Part shown: positions 9,101 to 16,859 of the stretch, one piece after another
How positions within the stretch are numbered: position 1 is the stretch's first letter
Layout: every line of letters begins with the position of its first letter
Source: Micrococcales bacterium
GTDB taxonomy: Bacteria; Actinomycetota; Actinomycetes; Actinomycetales; Cellulomonadaceae
Assembly (NCBI GenBank): GCA_009777345.1
Contig: WRMB01000016.1
Span: 1 to 64,000, forward strand
DNA: 64,000 nucleotides
Direction of reading: 5' to 3'
Program-made: the position numbers and the translations under genes
Notes under the pieces: generated by a model
The model's database searches: none
What the model was told of the DNA's origin: nothing
The model's input: the letters and a program-made list of their open reading frames with translations, nothing else

Positions 9101-9546
9101 GCGCCACCCTGGTCGACGTGGACGACCTGCCCGGCGCCGACGACGACTCGGTCCTGGTGGACGCCACCGCCGCGCGGCTGCGCACCACCTTCCTGACCAC
9201 CCCCTGGGCGGGCCTGTCCCCCCTGGCCCTGGAGCAGGAGGTGGAGACATCGGTCGCCGGGATCACCCTGCGAGCCCGCATCGACGCGGTATTCGCCGAC
9301 CCAGAGGACCCCGGTGCAGTCGTGGTCGTCGACTGGAAGACGGGCGCACCCCCGACCACCGCCCGGGACCGCGCTGCCCGCGACGTCCAGCTCGCGGTCT
9401 ACCGGCTGGCCTGGTCCCGTCGCACCGGCCTACCCCTGGACGCAGTCCGGGCCGCCTTCTGCTACGTCGCCACGGGCCAGACCGTCTACCCCCGCCGTCT
9501 GCTGGACGAGCCCGGCCTGGCCTCGTTGCTCCTGGTAGAAGCGTAA
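6166..9546 (+). CDS. AdnAB-type ATP-dependent helicase/nuclease subunit
   Basis: The 1126-residue product is a UvrD-like motor fused to a RecB-family nuclease, as in the actinobacterial AdnAB double-strand-break resection enzyme. Visible motifs are GAGSGKT (I), LTFTRKAA (Ia), LLDEYQDTS (II), GDPHQSIYGWRGA (III), TVHAAKGLEWDVV (V) and YVAMTRARESL (VI). The C-terminal nuclease core ends with VVVVDWKTG and then QLAVYRLAW. The protein should act with a partner subunit to unwind and resect DNA ends, but no second subunit lies beside it; the upstream neighbour is a divergent protease. Residues about 530-552 are an in-frame insertion of a palindromic element. GTG start at 6166. Whether it is AdnA or AdnB needs alignment; the N-terminus looks more AdnB-like. 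Confidence 0.88.
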   Translation: MIDSDQIAALLGRPAPTPEQRDVVEAPLEPGLVVAGAGSGKTETMAGRVVWLLANALVAPDQVLGLTFTRKAAAELDQRVRARVRALVRAATVAGVDLPGRAALVGDVPSGTTDPADPSTALGDLARPTVATYHSYAASLVADHGLRLGLEPASRLLGEAAQYQQVARLVETWPDDLAVDAAVSTVVGAVIALSGALDEHLLDPAGADDVLARIELALGRPLAGTVPGEVRAVVASLGARRRLLPLVEAYRAAKRASAAIDYGDQVALAARLARQVPDVGAGERARFAVVLLDEYQDTSYAQVELLRALFGDGHPVTAVGDPHQSIYGWRGASAGGLARFPAAFPREDGTPAPVFRLATSWRNDTAVLAAANRTAAPLRASSPVVVPQLAARPGAGTGRVAAVVAETVADEAAVVAGFVAAARTRRAAAGRPTTAAVLCRKRAQFDLVAAALRDAGLAVQVVGLGGLLTSPEVTDLVAALRVAYDPSRGDAAMRLLTGARTRLGIADLHALAEWSAELAQRLGQPDDPLTRQDSGDGSYCPESSSQGRDALGPDETVSIVDAVDDPPPPGWTSRHGRSLTGTGRARVTELARVLAAVRALHHLALPDLVAHTERLLGLDIEVAAVPGATPGLARARLDAFVDVAARYAAAVEQPDLGGFLAWLEVAEREEDGLELPVVEPDPAAVQVATVHAAKGLEWDVVAVPGLVDGAFPAPAALRQDGPRDSGWLTALATLPYPARGDRDDLPALDTAGVTTGKQLAERLDRFAAANAVVQIAEERRLAYVAMTRARESLLLSAARWGPTKQPRAVSPFLTELADEGLVEVLGWVGEPEGDNPFTATPRTATWPADPFDPDPSDPDPSDRTSECPGPGGPHRRAAVTAAADAVLALLARHPQGPPPVPDDPDAALVTRLLAEEAARRAPVRTTELPAHLAASAMVRLAADQSQFALDLRRPVPTAPSDAVRRGTSFHAWVEAYYGRATLVDVDDLPGADDDSVLVDATAARLRTTFLTTPWAGLSPLALEQEVETSVAGITLRARIDAVFADPEDPGAVVVVDWKTGAPPTTARDRAARDVQLAVYRLAWSRRTGLPLDAVRAAFCYVATGQTVYPRRLLDEPGLASLLLVEA
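7751..7800. repeat. REP-like GACGGTTC element inside the helicase gene (family B)
   Basis: The segment contains GACAGTGGGGACGGTTCC and then the inverted partner ACTGTC (arms at 7762-7767 and 7781-7786). It is preceded by TGACCAGGCAAGACA, which is identical to bases in the intergenic copy at 9783-9853. It is read in frame as TRQDSGDGSYCPESSS, a hydrophilic stretch between helicase motifs III and V that is unlike the surrounding Ala/Leu/Arg-rich sequence. Confidence 0.8.
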
Positions 9547-9755
9547 AGGTGCTCGCACCACTGGTGTCGGTCCTCGTCGAGCGTCACGAGATCGTCCGGG
9601 TGCGCGTCGGCTTCGGCGATGCGCTGGTCGATGATCGCCGCGACCTCTGGGGAGACGTATCCGTCGTCGAACGAGCTGTCGATCATGGCCCACAGCTCAC
9701 GACGCTCGGGCTCGCCAAGCTGTAGCACCTGCTCGAGAAGCACCCGGTCAACCAT
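9486..9755 (-). CDS. Orphan addiction-module antitoxin-like protein
   Basis: The 89-residue product resembles the unstable-antitoxin/addiction-module component family (PF09720/TIGR02574 type): LGEPERRELWAMIDSSFDD, then VSPEVAAIIDQRIAEADAHP and DDLVTLDE. These proteins normally neutralise a RelE/ParE toxin encoded just downstream. Here no toxin follows: the C-terminal 20 or so residues run into the 3' end of the helicase-nuclease gene on the other strand (60-bp tail-to-tail overlap). The toxin and the natural antitoxin end may have been lost, leaving an orphan or decaying gene. ATG start at 9755. Confidence 0.7.
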   Translation of the reverse strand: MVDRVLLEQVLQLGEPERRELWAMIDSSFDDGYVSPEVAAIIDQRIAEADAHPDDLVTLDEDRHQWCEHLYASTRSNEARPGSSSRRRG

Positions 9756-9782
9756 GCCTCCATGGTACCTGACAGTGTGCAG

Positions 9783-9853
9783 GACAGTGGGGACAGGTTC
9801 CTACTATTTTGTGGCCTTGACCAGGCAAGACATTAGAAACCGTCCCCACTGTC
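9783..9853. repeat. Intergenic REP-like GACGGTTC palindrome (family B)
   Basis: Inverted arms GACAGTGGGGACaGGTTcCTA and TAgAAACCGTCCCCACTGTC flank a centre containing TTGACCAGGCAAGACA, of which 15 bases recur inside the helicase gene at 7750-7764. The right arm ends one base before the pncB stop codon. Elements with this ACGGTTC/GAACCGT core are commonly associated with REP-type tyrosine transposases (RAYTs) in bacteria; no such transposase is visible here. Confidence 0.85.
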
Positions 9854-11188
9854 TCACAGGGTGAGGGTGACGGTCTCCAGCTCGGGTTCGTCGGCGGAGA
9901 GGCGTAGCGCCCCCCGGGGCAGCTCGGCGCGGGAGGCGGTGTGCCGGGCGACGGCGGCCTGTACGCCGTCGGTGCCGGTCCAGGCCGGGTCGATCTCGCC
10001 GTGGACGGCCAGGGGGACCTGCAGGGGGCGCAGGTGCGCGGTGTGCTCGGCGTCGGCCTGCCAGGTGCGCACCGCATCGTCGGGGCCGGTGACCAGGACC
10101 TCTTCGACGGCTCGACCGGTGGAGCCCAGGCCCCGGGCGGCGCCCTTGCGGCCGCCGAGGGTGTGCTTGGCGGTGGACGCCTTCGCGACCGGCACCATGA
10201 GACCGTCGGGGTTCTGACGGGCGACCAGCTTGTAGACCATGGCGCAGGTCGGCGCGCCCGACCCGGTCACCAGCGACGTGCCCACGCCGTAGGAGTCCAC
10301 GGGCGCCGCGGCCAGGGCCGCGATGGCGTACTCGTCCAGGTCGGAGGTCACGGTGATCTTCGTGGCCAGCGCCCCGGCGGCGTCCAGCTGGGCCCGCACC
10401 TCGGCCGCCAGGGGGCCCAGGTCGCCGGAGTCCAGGCGCACCGCCCCCAGCGCCGGTCCCGCCGTGGCCAGCGCCCGTTCCACGCCGCGCCGCACGTCGT
10501 AGGTGTCAACCAGCAGGGTCGTGCCGACCCCCAGCGCCGCGACCTGGGCGGTGAACGCGGCTTCCTCGTCGTCGTGCAGCAGGGTGAAGGCGTGGGCGGC
10601 GGTGCCGACGGTCGGCAGGCCGTAGCGACGCCCGGCCTCCAGGTCGGACGTGCCCGCGAAACCGGCGACCACAGCGGCCCGGGCGGCGGCCACCGCGGCG
10701 TGCTCGTTGGCCCGCCGCGCCCCCATCTCCAGGCAGGGACGGGTCCCGGCGGCGGCGGTCATCCGGGACGCCGCGGAGGCGACCGCCGAGTCGTAGTTGA
10801 GGATCGACAGCACGACGGTCTCCAGCAGCACCGCCTCGGCGAACGTCCCCTCGACCTGCAGCACGGGGGAGCCGGGGAAGAACACCTCACCCTCGGCGTA
10901 GCCAGTGACATCCCCGGTGAAACGGAAGCTGGCCAGGTAGTCCACCGTGGCGGCGTCCACCACCCGCTCGCGGGACAGCCAGGCCAGCTGGTCGTCGTCG
11001 AAGCGGAACGCCTCGATCGCCTCCAGCACCCGGCCGGTCCCGGCGAGCACCCCGTAGCGCCGCCCGGGAGGCAGCCTGCGGGTGAAGGCTTCGAACAGGC
11101 AGCGGCGGTGCGCGGTGCCGTCGGCCAGCGCGGCCTGCAGCATGGTCAGCTCGTACCGGTCGGTCAGCAACGACGTAAGAGCGGTCAT
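9854..11188 (-). CDS. pncB: Nicotinate phosphoribosyltransferase
   Basis: The 444-residue product is nicotinate phosphoribosyltransferase, which joins nicotinate and PRPP to nicotinate mononucleotide in the Preiss-Handler NAD salvage route. The N-terminus LTDRYELTMLQAALADG is the family hallmark, with FEAFTRRLPPGRRYGV after it. The core includes AVRLDSGDLGPLAAEVR (phosphate-binding region), KITVTSDLDE and DSYGVGTSLVTGSGAP. Length is normal. ATG start at 11188, divergent from clpS by 38 bp, the usual arrangement in related actinomycetes. A family B palindrome abuts its stop codon and may shape the 3' end of the mRNA. Confidence 0.97.
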   Translation of the reverse strand: MTALTSLLTDRYELTMLQAALADGTAHRRCLFEAFTRRLPPGRRYGVLAGTGRVLEAIEAFRFDDDQLAWLSRERVVDAATVDYLASFRFTGDVTGYAEGEVFFPGSPVLQVEGTFAEAVLLETVVLSILNYDSAVASAASRMTAAAGTRPCLEMGARRANEHAAVAAARAAVVAGFAGTSDLEAGRRYGLPTVGTAAHAFTLLHDDEEAAFTAQVAALGVGTTLLVDTYDVRRGVERALATAGPALGAVRLDSGDLGPLAAEVRAQLDAAGALATKITVTSDLDEYAIAALAAAPVDSYGVGTSLVTGSGAPTCAMVYKLVARQNPDGLMVPVAKASTAKHTLGGRKGAARGLGSTGRAVEEVLVTGPDDAVRTWQADAEHTAHLRPLQVPLAVHGEIDPAWTGTDGVQAAVARHTASRAELPRGALRLSADEPELETVTLTL

Positions 11189-11226
11189 GGCACCAACCTA
11201 TGCCCCGGTGGCCTTAGGGTGGCGAC

Positions 11227-11526
11227 GTGACCGTGACCGTTCCCGTACCGGTGGATGCCCCGGACGTCGTCGAGCAGACGACGTCGGCCGCGCCGTGGGT
11301 CACCATCGTGTGGAACGACCCGGTGAACCTCATGAGCTACGTCGCGTACGTGTTCCGCAGCTACTTCGGCTACCCGGCGGCCAAGGCGGAACGGTTGATG
11401 CTCCAGGTGCACCAGGACGGCCGGGCCGTGGTGTCGACAGGGGACCGTGAGTCGATGGAGGTGGACGTGCAGGCCATGCACTCGTTCGGGCTGTGGGCCA
11501 CGATGCAGCGGTCAGGTGACCGGTGA
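11227..11526 (+). CDS. clpS: ATP-dependent Clp protease adaptor ClpS
   Basis: The 99-residue product is the ClpS adaptor, which delivers N-degron substrates to ClpC/ClpA. It has the family's [20 protein letters not shown] with the NDPVN substrate-pocket loop, then [16 protein letters not shown] and a final amphipathic segment. The N-terminal 23 residues are flexible, as usual. GTG start at 11227 lies close to the divergent pncB start. Its stop overlaps the start of the DUF2017 gene by four bases, so the two are translationally coupled. Confidence 0.96.
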   Translation: MTVTVPVPVDAPDVVEQTTSAAPWVTIVWNDPVNLMSYVAYVFRSYFGYPAAKAERLMLQVHQDGRAVVSTGDRESMEVDVQAMHSFGLWATMQRSGDR

Positions 11527-12173
11527 AGCCGTTCCGCCTGGTCCAGCGCGGCGCGCTGCCCGACGACACGGTCGGCGCCCCCCCGGTGCGTGCCTACGCC
11601 GCCATGATGACCCGCACCGAGCGCACCGTGCTCGGCCAGGTGGTCGCCGACGTCCAGGCCCTGCTCGTCCCTGACCTGCCCGTGGCCACCACCTCGTACG
11701 ACGACCCGCTGTGGCTGTCGACCGGCGGCCTGTCGGCCGGTGACGTGCTCCCGCCCGACGACCCGGCCGTGGCCCGCCTGCTGCCCGACGCCTCCCGGGA
11801 CGACCCGGACGTCGCCGCGGAGTTCCGCCGCCTCACCCAGGAAGACCTGCGTGCCACCAAGGTCGCCGGGCTGCGCGGCCTGGCCCAGCGCCTGGACCGC
11901 ACCCCGCCCGGGTTCGACACCGACGCCGTGGTGGTGTCCCTGGACGAGGCCCCCCGGACCGCCGCCGCGCTGACCGACGTCCGGCTGGTCCTGGCCGAAC
12001 GTCTCGGCCTGCGCACCGACGCCGACGCCGAGGCCCTGGCCCGCGAGCTGGCCCACCCCCGGAGCGCCGACCGGCCCCGCCGCGGCCTGGGCGACCTGTA
12101 CGAGGCTCTGACCTGGTGGCAGGAGACCCTGGTGCGTGCGATGACCGACCATCTGCCCGACACTGACGGCTGA
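11523..12173 (+). CDS. DUF2017 family protein
   Basis: The 216-residue product belongs to the DUF2017 family encoded next to clpS in most actinomycetes; its function is not established. It has the expected early segment [20 protein letters not shown], a central acidic region with [20 protein letters not shown], and the terminal motif [23 protein letters not shown] overlaps the clpS stop (ATGA type), implying coupled translation and a link to ClpS or to proteolysis by inference only. No transmembrane segment or signal peptide is visible. Confidence 0.9.
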   Translation: MKPFRLVQRGALPDDTVGAPPVRAYAAMMTRTERTVLGQVVADVQALLVPDLPVATTSYDDPLWLSTGGLSAGDVLPPDDPAVARLLPDASRDDPDVAAEFRRLTQEDLRATKVAGLRGLAQRLDRTPPGFDTDAVVVSLDEAPRTAAALTDVRLVLAERLGLRTDADAEALARELAHPRSADRPRRGLGDLYEALTWWQETLVRAMTDHLPDTDG

Positions 12174-12201
12174 CCCCCGCGGACCCTCTACCCTAGGGGG
12201 C

Positions 12202-13014
12202 GTGGACGACGCGCCGATCGGGATATTCGACTCCGGGGTCGGCGGGCTGACCGTCGCCCGAGCGGTCATCGACCAGCTGCCGAACGAGCAGGTGCTCTAC
12301 ATCGGCGACACCGCGAACACCCCGTACGGCACCAAACCGCTGGGCGCGGTGCGCGCGCACGCCCTGGAGGTCATGGACGACCTGGTCGACGCCGGGGTGA
12401 AGATGCTGGTCATCGCCTGCAACACCGCATCGTCGGCCACCCTGCGCGACGCGCGCGAGCGGTACACCCGCCGCCACGGCCTGCCGGTGCTGGAGGTGAT
12501 CCTGCCCGCCGCGCGGCGCGCGGTGCTGGCCACCCGGTCGGGCCATATCGGGGTGGTCGCCACCGAGTCGACCGTCCACTCGCGGGCCTACGACGACGCC
12601 CTGGCTGCCGCCCCAGGGGTGCAGCTGACCTCCCAGGCGTGCCCCCGGTTCGTCGAGCTGGTCGAGGAGGGGGTGACCACCGGCCCCGAGGCGCTGGCCG
12701 TGGCGCACGAGTACCTGGACCCGGTACGCGAGGCCGGGGTCGACACCCTGGTGCTGGGCTGCACCCACTACCCGTTGCTCACCGGGGTGATCTCCTACGT
12801 CATGGGCGAGGCGGTGACGCTGGTCTCGTCCGCCGAGGAGACCGCCAAGGACGTGGTCCGCACCCTCGTCGCCCACGACCTGCAGCGCGACCCGCAAGCG
12901 GGCCCGCCGACCCGTCGGTTCGTCGCGACCGGCGCCCCGGCGTCGTTCGCCAGCCTGGCCCGTCGTTTCCTCGGCCCCGAGGTGCACGACGTGGACCCGC
13001 TGCAGGAGCTGTGA
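12202..13014 (+). CDS. murI: Glutamate racemase
   Basis: The 270-residue product converts L-glutamate to D-glutamate for peptidoglycan. It has the N-terminal signature [17 protein letters not shown], the proton-acid/base cysteines in VIACNTASS and [11 protein letters not shown], and the catalytic DSG and nearby GDTANTPYG motifs. Length is standard. The start is a GTG at 12202 immediately before GACGACGCG. It follows the clpS-DUF2017 pair by 28 bp on the same strand and precedes the metallo-hydrolase gene, an order conserved among related actinomycetes. A family C palindrome lies between murI and the next gene. Confidence 0.97.
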   Translation: MDDAPIGIFDSGVGGLTVARAVIDQLPNEQVLYIGDTANTPYGTKPLGAVRAHALEVMDDLVDAGVKMLVIACNTASSATLRDARERYTRRHGLPVLEVILPAARRAVLATRSGHIGVVATESTVHSRAYDDALAAAPGVQLTSQACPRFVELVEEGVTTGPEALAVAHEYLDPVREAGVDTLVLGCTHYPLLTGVISYVMGEAVTLVSSAEETAKDVVRTLVAHDLQRDPQAGPPTRRFVATGAPASFASLARRFLGPEVHDVDPLQEL

Positions 13015-13058
13015 GCCGGTGGGGGCGACGGTGAGGTCCGGGCTGCCACGCGACGCAC

Positions 13059-13101
13059 GGGCTTCCACGTCGGCGTGTCGCATGGAAGCCCATATCTCGC
13101 G
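13059..13101. repeat. Palindromic element, family C copy 2
   Basis: GGGCTTCCA (13059-13067) pairs with TGGAAGCCC (13083-13091). The right part, TCGCATGGAAGCCCATATCT followed by CGCG, matches 20 of 24 positions of the right arm of the element at 4737-4760. It lies between murI and the metallo-hydrolase gene. The left half is shorter and more diverged than in copy 1. Confidence 0.7.
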
Positions 13102-13131
13102 GACGGTCAGCCTGTCGGCAGGGTGCTCTCG

Positions 13132-13908
13132 GTGAGACTCCGGGTGCTGGGCTGCGCGGGCTCGTTCCCCAGCGCCGACTCCGCCGCGTCGGCGTACCTG
13201 GTCAGCGCCGACGCCGCCGCAGGGCGCACCTGGACGGTGCTGCTGGACCTGGGCAGCGGTGCCCTGGGTCCGTTGCAGCGCTGGGGCGACCCGTACGCCC
13301 TGGACCTCGTCGCCATCTCCCACCTGCACGCCGACCACTGCGCCGACCTGGCGGCCCTCGACGTCGCCCGTCGTTTCCGCCCGGACGGCCCGTGCGCCCC
13401 GGTGCCGGTATGGGGCCCACCAGGTACGTCCGCCCGGATCGCCGAGCTGGTCGGCAAGGAATCCGGCTCCGTCCAGCTCGACGTCCGCACCTGGACGCCG
13501 GGCGCACCGGTGGTCGTCGGCCCGCTGACGCTCACCCCGGTCGCCATGACCCACACCGTCCCCACGTTCGGGCTGCGCATCGTCGGCCCGTCCGACGCCG
13601 ACCCGTCCCACCAGGTGACCCTGGCCTACACCGCTGACACCGACACCGGCCCCGGCCTGGACACCCTGGCCGCCGACACCGACCTGCTGCTGGCCGAGGC
13701 CGGCCTGGCCGACGACGCCGACGCCCCGAGGGGCCTGCACCTCACCGCCCGCCGCGCCGCCGAGGCCGCCGTGCGGGCCGGCGCCCGCCGACTCGTCCTC
13801 ACCCACATCCCCGCCTGGAACGACCCCGCCCAGTCACTCGCTGACGCTGCCGAGATCTACCCCGGCCCCCTCGACCTAGCCACCCCTGGCCGCCTGCTCG
13901 TGCTGTAG
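13132..13908 (+). CDS. MBL-fold metallo-hydrolase (RNase Z-like)
   Basis: The product (about 258 residues from the GTG at 13132) is a metallo-beta-lactamase-fold hydrolase. The zinc motif is ISHLHADHCADL; a second His lies in VAMTHTVPTFGLRI, an Asp in AYTADTDTGPGLD, and the last His in LVLTHIPAW. The N-terminus RLRVLGCAGSFPSADSAASA is typical of the RNase Z/cyclic-nucleotide phosphodiesterase branch found between murI and rph. The substrate is unknown. An in-frame ATG at 13075 lies inside the family C repeat and is unlikely to be used. Confidence 0.88.
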   Translation: MRLRVLGCAGSFPSADSAASAYLVSADAAAGRTWTVLLDLGSGALGPLQRWGDPYALDLVAISHLHADHCADLAALDVARRFRPDGPCAPVPVWGPPGTSARIAELVGKESGSVQLDVRTWTPGAPVVVGPLTLTPVAMTHTVPTFGLRIVGPSDADPSHQVTLAYTADTDTGPGLDTLAADTDLLLAEAGLADDADAPRGLHLTARRAAEAAVRAGARRLVLTHIPAWNDPAQSLADAAEIYPGPLDLATPGRLLVL

Positions 13909-14026
13909 CGGGCCAGATGGAGGTGCTCCGGCTCCGGTCGAGTCAATCCCTGCCGGTCTGCTCCAGGTGCTGCGCAACCAGCTGCGCCCGAAAGCGCGCA
14001 CCAGGAGCAACACAGAAACACCCCAG

Positions 14027-14043
14027 CAGGTACGCTGTACCTG
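14027..14043. promoter_or_regulatory. Dyad at the start of the MntA/HepT operon
   Basis: CAGGTAC-GCT-GTACCTG is a perfect 7-bp inverted repeat ending on the first base of the mntA GTG start codon. Toxin-antitoxin operons are usually autorepressed through such dyads, so this is a likely operator by inference. Confidence 0.55.
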
Positions 14044-14363
14044 TGACCAGCGCCACTGTCCAGGCTGTTGCCCTCAGGGCAGTGATTCGCGCGCGCCGTG
14101 CTGAGATCGACGAGGTGCTGGCGCGTTATGGCGCCCGCGACCCGCACCTGTTCGGCTCGGTGGCCAGGGGTGATGCCAGCGACCACAGCGACATCGACAT
14201 ACTCGTCGAGCTCGACCCCGACAGCGGGAACGAGTTGCTCAGGGTTGCGGCCCTAACGGAAGAACTCTCCCGGGTCTTGCGCACCCAGGTGGAGGTCGTC
14301 GCACCGTCCTTGCTCCGGCATGGCGTCTCGGCGGCGGCAGCGGCAGACCTGGTTGCCCTGTGA
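14043..14363 (+). CDS. mntA: MntA-type nucleotidyltransferase antitoxin
   Basis: The product (106 residues from the GTG at 14043) is a minimal nucleotidyltransferase. The motif LFGSVARGDASDHSDIDILV fits GS-x10-D-x-D, which binds nucleotide and metal; the third acidic residue is in TQVEVVAP. In studied MntA-HepT pairs the antitoxin AMPylates a tyrosine of the HEPN toxin. The stop overlaps the hepT start by four bases. An upstream in-frame ATG at 13917 would add a Cys-rich, unrelated leader and is rejected. The pair interrupts the conserved housekeeping block between the metallo-hydrolase and rph, which suggests later insertion. Confidence 0.9.
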   Translation: MTSATVQAVALRAVIRARRAEIDEVLARYGARDPHLFGSVARGDASDHSDIDILVELDPDSGNELLRVAALTEELSRVLRTQVEVVAPSLLRHGVSAAAAADLVAL

Positions 14364-14713
14364 CCCGACCACCATCGGCACGTGTCACCGATATCCTCGA
14401 CGCTGTCCGGCGCTGCCAGACCTACCGAACGCACCTGGACACCTCAGACCCCGACCTGTCGCAGATGGCCTTCGAAGCCATACTGCGCAACCTCGCGGTG
14501 ATAGGTGAGGCGGTGCGATCCCTGCCTGACGACACGACCCAGGCCCACCCCGAGATTCCGTGGCCAGCCATCATCGGCCTGCGCAACATCGTGGTCCACG
14601 AGTACTTCGCTATCAGGTCGGAACTCATCGTCGACATCGTCGACAACCACCTCACCGCACTGGCTGACGTGCTCGCCCCGACTGGCGACGAACCTAGTTC
14701 TCCGCGGTCCTGA
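14360..14713 (+). CDS. hepT: HepT-type HEPN ribonuclease toxin
   Basis: The 117-residue product is a DUF86/HepT HEPN-domain toxin. The catalytic R-x4-6-H motif is visible as LRNIVVHEYF, with the tyrosine (Y of HEYF) that MntA-type partners AMPylate in studied systems. The helix AFEAILRNLAVIGEAVRSL is characteristic. HEPN toxins cleave RNA, including tRNA ends. ATG start overlaps the mntA stop by four bases. The final 14 residues (PTGDEPSSPRS region) are low complexity and may be a weakly selected tail. Confidence 0.92.
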   Translation: MTRPPSARVTDILDAVRRCQTYRTHLDTSDPDLSQMAFEAILRNLAVIGEAVRSLPDDTTQAHPEIPWPAIIGLRNIVVHEYFAIRSELIVDIVDNHLTALADVLAPTGDEPSSPRS

Positions 14714-14832
14714 TCGCGCTACGCGCAGCTTCCCGCAGGACACTAGCCACCCCCGAGCCCGAGCGCACCGACGACACCTGACGTCTCGACCAGGCGTGAG
14801 CACCTCGCCGTCCGCGGGCTAGGGTGGCGGGC

Positions 14833-15567
14833 ATGAGTGCGGAGAACCTGGTGCGGGCCGACGGGCGCCGTGTGGACCAGCTGAGGCCGGTGTCGATCGA
14901 GCGGCGGTACTTCGAGGTGGGGGAGGGCAGCGTCCTGGTCCGGTTCGGGCGGACGACGGTGCTGTGCGTGGCGTCGTTCACCGAGGGGGTGCCGCGCTGG
15001 CGGCGCGGGTCGGGGGAGGGCTGGGTGACCGGGGAGTACGCGATGCTGCCCCGGGCGACCGACAGCCGCAACGACCGGGAGTCGGTGCGCGGCAAGATCG
15101 GGGGGCGCACCCACGAGATCTCCCGGCTGATCGGCCGGTCGCTGCGCGCCGTGGTGGACACCAAGGCCCTGGGGGAGAACACCGTCGTGGTGGACTGCGA
15201 CGTGCTGGCCGCCGACGGGGGTACCCGCACCGCCGCGGTGACCGGCGCGTACGTGGCGCTGGCCGACGCGCTGGCCTGGGCCAAGACCCGGGGGCTGCTG
15301 AGGGGTGAGGCGCTGCGCGACTCGGTGGCGGCGGTGAGTGTCGGCATCGTCGACGGCAGGCCGGTGCTGGACCTGCCGTACGCCGAGGACGTGCGGGCCG
15401 CCACGGACATGAACGTCGTGACCACCGGGTCCGGCACCTTCGTCGAGGTGCAGGGCACCGCCGAGCACGCCCCGTTCGACCGTGCCGAGCTGGACCGGCT
15501 GCTGGACCTGGCGCTGGTGGGCACCGTCGAGCTGACCCGGCTGCAGAACGAAGCCCTGGCGTCGTGA
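14833..15567 (+). CDS. rph: Ribonuclease PH
   Basis: The 244-residue product is RNase PH, a phosphate-dependent 3'-5' exoribonuclease that trims tRNA precursors. It shows [20 protein letters not shown] at the N-terminus, the phosphate-binding arginines in RKIG-like [20 protein letters not shown], and [20 protein letters not shown] with the catalytic acidic residues, and ends with [20 protein letters not shown]. The ATG at 14833 is chosen; a GTG nine bases upstream is possible. The end overlaps rdgB by four bases, as usual in actinomycetes, so the two are coupled. TAGGGT just upstream could be a -10 element for a very short leader. Confidence 0.96.
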   Translation: MSAENLVRADGRRVDQLRPVSIERRYFEVGEGSVLVRFGRTTVLCVASFTEGVPRWRRGSGEGWVTGEYAMLPRATDSRNDRESVRGKIGGRTHEISRLIGRSLRAVVDTKALGENTVVVDCDVLAADGGTRTAAVTGAYVALADALAWAKTRGLLRGEALRDSVAAVSVGIVDGRPVLDLPYAEDVRAATDMNVVTTGSGTFVEVQGTAEHAPFDRAELDRLLDLALVGTVELTRLQNEALAS

Positions 15568-16193
15568 CGGCCACGGACCAGGGCCTGGGCCCGGACGCGG
15601 TGGTGCTCGCGACGCACAACCAGCACAAGCTGGCCGAGGTGCGGGCCATCCTCGGGGCGGTCGGGCTGGACCCGGGGCGCATCGTCTCCGCCGCCGACCT
15701 GGGCGCACCCGAACCGGTCGAGGACGGTCTGACCTTCGCCGACAACGCCCTGATCAAGGCCCGGGCCCTGGTGGCCGCGACCGGGCGCCCGGCCATGGCC
15801 GACGATTCGGGTCTGGTCGTGGACGTGCTCGGCGGGGCCCCGGGCATCTTCTCCGCCCGCTGGTGCGGTCACCACGGCGACGACGCGGCCAACCTGCGGC
15901 TGCTGCTCGACCAGCTGGCCGACGTGCCCGACCCGCACCGCACGGCCCGGTTCCGCTGCGCCGCGGTGCTGGTCACCCCGGACGGCACCGAGGTGGTCGA
16001 GCACGGCGACCTGGACGGCAGGCTGACCACCGCCCCGCGGGGCGTCAACGGGTTCGGCTACGATCCGGTCCTGGTCCCGACGGGCGAGCAGCGGACCTGC
16101 GCCGAGCTGACCGCGGAGGAGAAGAACGCCCGCAGCCACCGGGGCAGGGCCTTCCGGGCGCTGGCCCCGGCGGTGGTGCGCGCCCTGGTCTGA
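15564..16193 (+). CDS. rdgB: dITP/XTP pyrophosphatase
   Basis: The 209-residue product is the RdgB/HAM1 non-canonical purine NTP pyrophosphatase, which removes dITP and XTP from the nucleotide pool. Key motifs are [51 protein letters not shown] with the substrate-binding acidic residues, and [13 protein letters not shown] followed by [19 protein letters not shown] start at 15564 overlaps the rph stop. This gene ends the housekeeping run; about 240 bp without a gene follow before the DUF4190 gene. Confidence 0.96.
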   Translation: MTATDQGLGPDAVVLATHNQHKLAEVRAILGAVGLDPGRIVSAADLGAPEPVEDGLTFADNALIKARALVAATGRPAMADDSGLVVDVLGGAPGIFSARWCGHHGDDAANLRLLLDQLADVPDPHRTARFRCAAVLVTPDGTEVVEHGDLDGRLTTAPRGVNGFGYDPVLVPTGEQRTCAELTAEEKNARSHRGRAFRALAPAVVRALV

Positions 16194-16429
16194 CGTCGCC
16201 CGTGGTGGTGCGTCGTCCGTCGTGATGCCGCGTCGGTCTGGATCGCGCAGACCGGACTCGTGCTCGGCTGCCGTCCGGGGAAGGCTGGCCGCTGGGAGCC
16301 GCTTGCGGCGCTCAGGCTTGTCGCAGAACTGTGACACCGTGTGACGAGACTGCGATACAGAAACCGCTCCGGCGAGTGCAGAGGTCTGGCTAGGCTCTTC
16401 CTGCTGGCAGTTTCGTGAAGGGACGTCTG

Positions 16430-16807
16430 ATGTCTTCGCCGTACCAACCACCGCCTGGTCCGTCTGGGACGCCTGTGCCGCCCGCTCCCTATGGTGCGAC
16501 ACCCCCTCCCTATGGCTATGGGCCGCCCGCCTACTACGGGCCGCCCGGACCTGTGCGGCGGACCAACCCGTTGGCGATAGCGTCCATGTGCTGCAGCCTC
16601 GGGACGTTCATCACCGGCGTCTCGTGCATCGCGGGCATCATCCTGGGGCACATCGCTCTCAAGCAGATCAAGCAGAGCGGAGAAGACGGCGAGAGCATGG
16701 CCAAGGTCGGGCTGGTCCTCGGGTACGTGTTCACTGTGCTGGGCCTGCTGTTCGCCATCGGATACATCTGGCTCATCGTCTGGACGGTGAGCCAGGACTC
16801 GTACTGA
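16430..16807 (+). CDS. DUF4190 small membrane protein
   Basis: The 125-residue product has a Pro/Tyr/Gly-rich cytoplasmic N-terminus (PPPYGYGPPAYYGPPGP) followed by two transmembrane helices (about residues 47-70 and 92-115). The DUF4190 core is NPLAIASMCCSLGTFITG, with GIILGHIALKQIKQSGEDGE between the helices. These proteins are common in actinomycetes and have no defined biochemical role. The ATG at 16430 is preferred because GAAGGGA lies about eight bases upstream. A second DUF4190 gene lies 270 bp downstream on the same strand, suggesting tandem duplication. Confidence 0.88.
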   Translation: MSSPYQPPPGPSGTPVPPAPYGATPPPYGYGPPAYYGPPGPVRRTNPLAIASMCCSLGTFITGVSCIAGIILGHIALKQIKQSGEDGESMAKVGLVLGYVFTVLGLLFAIGYIWLIVWTVSQDSY

Positions 16808-16859
16808 CATGACTCCAGCGCTCGTCGGCGCACGGCTGGTCGACGAGGCAGTGGTCCGG

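Noticed and set aside
13917..14042. N-terminal extension of MntA from an ATG at 13917
   Set aside because: The leader is Cys/Arg-rich, unrelated to the family, and the GTG at 14043 sits at the operator and fits the usual length.
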